Shown piece after piece: positions 60,800-64,000 of a stretch of DNA of 64,000 bases. The translations under genes were made by a program, and so were the position numbers. Position 1 is the stretch's first letter. Each line of letters opens with the position of its first letter. This stretch comes from GWE2-40-63 sp050251815 (GTDB lineage: Bacteria; Bacteroidota; Bacteroidia; Bacteroidales; SZUA-534): positions 33,090-97,089 of the forward strand of contig JBFWMB010000006.1 of the NCBI GenBank assembly GCA_050251815.1, read 5' to 3'. The notes under the pieces are model-generated. The model ran no database searches. It saw only the letters and a list, made by a program, of their open reading frames with translations, and was not told where the DNA came from.

Positions 60800-62401
60800 T
60801 TATTTATATTTTGCTGTCAATTCCATTACCAGGTCCTGAATTGCTTTTTCAGCATCTGACGTTAGGTTTCCGGCTTTTAATTCGTTAAGCACATTTTTGT
60901 GCTTCATTTCCATTCGCTCTAAATATTCGGCTTCAAATTCCTTCACATTATCAACCGGAACCGACGATAAAAGTCCTTTAACGCCACAATAAATTATAGC
61001 CACTTGTTTTTCGACCGACATAGGCTGGTATTGTCCCTGTTTAAGAATCTCCACATTTTTTCGTCCCTTATCGAGCACAGCTTTGGTAGCAGCATCCATA
61101 TCGGAACCAAATTTTGAGAAAGCTTCCAATTCGCGGAACTGAGCCTGATCAATTTTAAGCGTTCCCGCAATTTTCTTCATCGATTTAATCTGGGCATTTC
61201 CTCCCACACGTGAAACAGAAATACCTACGTTAATTGCAGGACGTACTCCGGAATTAAACAAATCGGACTCAAGGAATATCTGACCATCGGTAATTGAAAT
61301 TACGTTTGTGGGAATATAGGCTGAAACGTCGCCAGCCTGGGTTTCAATTACGGGTAGAGCCGTTAATGAGCCTCCGCCTTTTACTAAAGGCTCTCCGTTT
61401 TCGTCTTTGGCATTAGCTAAAACCGAGGGTAAATCGTTCATTTGTCGGGCCACCTCATCGGATTCAATTATTTTGGCTGCACGCTCAAGCAAACGGCTGT
61501 GCAAATAAAACACATCACCTGGATAAGCTTCACGGCCCGGGGGACGACGCAATAAAAGTGAAACTTCGCGGTATGATACGGCTTGTTTCGATAAATCGTC
61601 GTAAACGACTAAAGCAGAGCGTCCGGTGTCACGGAAAAACTCCCCAATTGCAGCTCCGGCAAATGGCGCGTTGAACTGCATGGCCGCCGGATCAGCTGCC
61701 GTAGCCATAACAATTACGGTATAAGCCATAGCACCATGGCGTTCAAGTGTTTTGGCAATATTTGCCACGGTGGAACCTTTTTGTCCAATGGCTACATAGA
61801 TACAAAAAACCGGTTGTCCTGCTTCGTAAAATTCTTTTTGATTGATGATGGTGTCAATGGCAATTGCGGTTTTCCCGGTTTGCCGGTCGCCAATAATCAG
61901 CTCACGCTGACCACGTCCGATCGGAGTCATGGCATCAATGGCTTTTAATCCGGTTTGCAGGGGTTCTTTTACCGGCTGGCGGTAAATAACTCCTGGCGCT
62001 TTGCGTTCAAGGGGCATTTCGTATAATTTGCCTTCAATTGGTCCTTTGCCATCGATGGGTTCGCCAATGGTGTTTATAATACGACCCAATAAACCTTCGC
62101 CTACTTTGATTGAAGCAATACGCTTGGTTCGTTTCACGGTATCACCTTCACTGATTCCTTCGGTAGGTCCTAAAACTACTGCACCCACATTATCTTCTTC
62201 AAGGTTAAGCGCGATACCCTTAACCCCGTTTTCAAATTCAATTAACTCATTGGCCTGTACTTTCGACAAACCAAATATGCGGGCAATACCATCGCCCACA
62301 GTTAACACGGTTCCAACTTCTTCGAGTTCGTTTTCCGATTTAAATCCTTCGAGCTGCTGCTTTAAGATGGAGGAAACTTCTGAAGGTTTAATGTCTGCCA
62401 T
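60800..62401 (-). CDS. atpA: ATP synthase alpha subunit
   Basis: 533 residues. Non-catalytic nucleotide-binding subunit of F1. Walker A GDRQTGKT is at 171-178; 'VYDDLSKQAVSYREVSLLLR' and 'VGISVSRVGGNAQ' are conserved. Complete. Upstream atpH is 26 bases away. Confidence 0.97.
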   Translation of the reverse strand: MADIKPSEVSSILKQQLEGFKSENELEEVGTVLTVGDGIARIFGLSKVQANELIEFENGVKGIALNLEEDNVGAVVLGPTEGISEGDTVKRTKRIASIKVGEGLLGRIINTIGEPIDGKGPIEGKLYEMPLERKAPGVIYRQPVKEPLQTGLKAIDAMTPIGRGQRELIIGDRQTGKTAIAIDTIINQKEFYEAGQPVFCIYVAIGQKGSTVANIAKTLERHGAMAYTVIVMATAADPAAMQFNAPFAGAAIGEFFRDTGRSALVVYDDLSKQAVSYREVSLLLRRPPGREAYPGDVFYLHSRLLERAAKIIESDEVARQMNDLPSVLANAKDENGEPLVKGGGSLTALPVIETQAGDVSAYIPTNVISITDGQIFLESDLFNSGVRPAINVGISVSRVGGNAQIKSMKKIAGTLKIDQAQFRELEAFSKFGSDMDAATKAVLDKGRKNVEILKQGQYQPMSVEKQVAIIYCGVKGLLSSVPVDNVKEFEAEYLERMEMKHKNVLNELKAGNLTSDAEKAIQDLVMELTAKYK

Positions 62402-62427
62402 ATTTTTAATTATTATTTATTTCAAAA

Positions 62428-62970
62428 TTAAATTGTTGTCTCCATAAATTGCCGTTTAATTCGCTCAAGCTTTGAGCTCACACTGGCATCTATTTGCTGG
62501 TCGCCAACCCGGAGTATAAAACCGCCTTTTAATTCGGGATTGGTTTCGGTTGTTAATTCCAATTCGGTTTTAAACAATTCGGCAATAACCTGTTCCAATC
62601 GGGTCTGAGTTTCTGTGTCTAATTTAGTTGCCGTAACCACTTTAGCCGCTTTAATGCCTTTATCATCAAAATATTGCTGAATAAAATCGCGGGCAATATC
62701 AGGCAAATAAACTTCGCGTTTATTGTGAGTCAGCATCACCAAAAACTTAATGCTTAAGTCGTTTAGGGTGTTTTGAAAAATTTGCTGCAAGATGGCTTTT
62801 TTGCGCGATGTTTTAACCACGGGACTCTCAAGCAAGAGTTTAAAATCTGATTGACGACAGGCTTCGGTCACTTTTTCCATATCGGTTTTTGCCACGTCGA
62901 GTAATTGTTGCTCGCGGGCCACCTCAAAAAAAGCTTTGGCGTACCTGACTGCTATTTTACTTTGATTCAT
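62428..62970 (-). CDS. atpH: ATP synthase delta subunit
   Basis: 180 residues. Peripheral stalk subunit linking F1 to b. N-terminal 'KIAVRYAKAFFEVAREQQLL' and C-terminal 'GGFILRVGDQQIDASVSSKL' are conserved. Gaps are 26 bases to atpA and 6 bases to atpF. Confidence 0.95.
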   Translation of the reverse strand: MNQSKIAVRYAKAFFEVAREQQLLDVAKTDMEKVTEACRQSDFKLLLESPVVKTSRKKAILQQIFQNTLNDLSIKFLVMLTHNKREVYLPDIARDFIQQYFDDKGIKAAKVVTATKLDTETQTRLEQVIAELFKTELELTTETNPELKGGFILRVGDQQIDASVSSKLERIKRQFMETTI

Positions 62971-62976
62971 GCCTGC

Positions 62977-63471
62977 TTAATTAATATTGGTTTGTTTAAG
63001 CAAGGATTCAATCAAGGCTTTTTGTCCCTCTTTATCGCCCAATTCTTTTTCAAGAATTTTTTCTGCTATAAGTACCGAAAGGTTCGCCATTTCGTCTTTC
63101 ATTTCGTTAATGGCAGCCCGTTTTTCGTTAGCAATGGCCTCTTTTGCTGACTTAATAATGAGATCGGCTTCCTGTTTTGCTGCTGTTCGGGCTTCTTCCA
63201 CCGTTTTATCCTTTAAGTCGCGGGCTTCTTTAAGGATCTGGTCCCGTTCGGCCCGGGCTTCTTTTAGCACGACTTCGTTATTGGCCTGAAGTTTTACCAT
63301 CTCCTCTTTTGCTTTGTCGGCTGCGGCCAAAGCTTCTTCAATACTTTGGTTGCGATCATTAACCGCTCCTAAAATTGGTTTCCAGGCAAATTTATAGAGC
63401 AGGAAAAGTAAAATCAGAAATATCAATACTGACCAAAATACCAAACCTATTGCTGGAGTTACTAAATCCAT
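62977..63471 (-). CDS. atpF: ATP synthase b subunit
   Basis: 164 residues from ATG 63471; the frame extends upstream but only from there is the canonical 'MDLVTPAIGLVFWSVLIFLI' obtained. One N-terminal membrane helix is followed by a long Lys/Glu-rich coiled coil, the peripheral stalk arm. The gap to atpE is 69 bases. Confidence 0.95.
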   Translation of the reverse strand: MDLVTPAIGLVFWSVLIFLILLFLLYKFAWKPILGAVNDRNQSIEEALAAADKAKEEMVKLQANNEVVLKEARAERDQILKEARDLKDKTVEEARTAAKQEADLIIKSAKEAIANEKRAAINEMKDEMANLSVLIAEKILEKELGDKEGQKALIESLLKQTNIN

Positions 63472-63540
63472 ATGATAATTGTTATTAGTTTTTAAATTAA
63501 AAATTTCCTGCAACCAACCGTTACAGGAAATTTTATTTCA

Positions 63541-63759
63541 TTACTTAATCATAGCTACAACAACTGCGAAAAGAGCTACCCCCTCAACAAGGGCTGCTGC
63601 AATAATCATAGCTGTTTGAATCTGCGAATAAGCTTCGGGTTGACGAGCAATAGCCTCCATCGCTGAACCACCAATTCTACCAATACCTAATCCGGCACCG
63701 ATAACTGCTAATCCTGCGCCTACTACGGCTAAGCCTGCACCAATTGAAATTCCATCCAT
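63541..63759 (-). CDS. atpE: ATP synthase c subunit (proton type)
   Basis: 72 residues, two helices. The ion-binding carboxylate is Glu59 in ALVEGVALFAV. The first helix (VVGAGLAVIGAGLGIG) lacks the Gln that Na+-type c subunits use, which points to a proton-driven enzyme; this is inference from sequence pattern. The conserved polar loop is ARQPEA. Confidence 0.95.
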   Translation of the reverse strand: MDGISIGAGLAVVGAGLAVIGAGLGIGRIGGSAMEAIARQPEAYSQIQTAMIIAAALVEGVALFAVVVAMIK

Positions 63760-63780
63760 AGCTTTAAATTTAAATTATTA

Positions 63781-64000
63781 TTAATGATGCTCCTGAACAG
63801 CCAGGCCAATAAACAAGGCCGAAAGGAGTGTAAAAATATATGCTTGTAATATTGCAACCATTAATTCTAATAAGTCCATAAATAAAACCATTGGAACTGA
63901 AACAAATCCCATCCAAGCACTTTTAAAAATGAATATTAGAAAAATTAAACTATGAACAATTATGTGCCCTGCAGTAATGTTTGCAAACAAACGGACCATA
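63781..64000 (-). CDS. atpB: ATP synthase a subunit, C-terminal part (runs off the window)
   Basis: The last 73 codons of the gene; the 5' part lies beyond base 64000. Conserved 'MVRLFANITAGHI' contains the Arg that guides proton flow against Glu59 of the c-ring; 'LLELMVAILQAYIFTLLSAL' is the last helix. Order atpB-E-F-H-A-G fits a standard operon, read from right to left. Confidence 0.93.
   Translation of the reverse strand, partial: MVRLFANITAGHIIVHSLIFLIFIFKSAWMGFVSVPMVLFMDLLELMVAILQAYIFTLLSALFIGLAVQEHH

Noticed and set aside
1..64000. tRNA, rRNA or tmRNA genes
   Set aside because: Reading the gaps by eye I saw no cloverleaf-like arms with the GTTCRA motif and a CCA-type end; a covariance search would be needed to exclude them.
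1..64000. Complete insertion sequences or prophage genes
   Set aside because: No transposase, integrase or phage structural gene is visible; only non-coding repeats that may be remnants.

Overview
This window looks like a chromosomal segment of a Bacteroidota bacterium, most likely of the Marinilabiliales/Bacteroidales type. The signs are promoters of the TTTG-N19-21-TAnnTTTG kind, few Shine-Dalgarno sites, many families restricted to this phylum (LptE-type lipoprotein, DUF4271, PorX, SprE/PorW, DUF6261), a B-type SdhCAB and a giant surface protein with a type IX secretion (T9SS) sorting domain. I saw no rRNA, tRNA, CRISPR array, prophage or complete insertion sequence. Genus and species cannot be named from this sequence alone.

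Layout. (1) 1-3.2 kb, minus strand: a sigma-54 activator without receiver domain, an LptE-family lipoprotein, the start of an uncharacterised protein, and a first member of a three-copy lipoprotein family. (2) 3.4-7.7 kb, plus strand: translation block rplM-rpsI, rpsB-tsf, pyrH-frr, cut into sub-units by hairpin terminators. (3) 7.7-15.8 kb: a TPR sensor kinase, a MORN-like protein, sdhCAB, a conserved helical protein and a lone receiver protein. (4) 16-20.5 kb: porX next to sprE/porW, both acting in type IX secretion. (5) 20.7-28.8 kb: a radical SAM protein, two glycosyltransferases, an S41 protease, rnpA, hemD and a DUF4271 protein. (6) 29-35 kb: OmpA lipoprotein, SPASM radical SAM protein, beta-barrel protein, HAD phosphatase and a GH3-family enzyme. 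(7) 35.1-42.5 kb: one very large repeat-built T9SS substrate split by a one-base frameshift. (8) 42.5-44.9 kb: a repeat-rich accessory pocket around one DUF6261 gene, with a 41-bp tandem array of hairpin-forming units upstream and a cluster of palindromes and long direct repeats downstream. (9) 44.9-55.8 kb: polA, queD, two tandem lipoproteins, a Na/Pi cotransporter, base-excision and nucleoside enzymes, and a ferredoxin/U32 pair. (10) 56-64 kb, minus strand: the F1Fo ATP synthase genes atpB(partial)EFHAG, then an epimerase and a polyprenyl synthetase, then atpD-atpC.

How it fits together. Most of the window is core metabolism and cell-envelope biogenesis. The T9SS theme is clear: a regulator (PorX), an essential lipoprotein (SprE/PorW) and a cargo protein. 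Fumarate reductase/succinate dehydrogenase and the ATP synthase provide the respiratory theme. The strongest candidates for something undescribed are the DUF6261 gene with its flanking structured repeats (42.8-44.9 kb), the frameshifted modular adhesin beside it, and the family of three paralogous lipoproteins.
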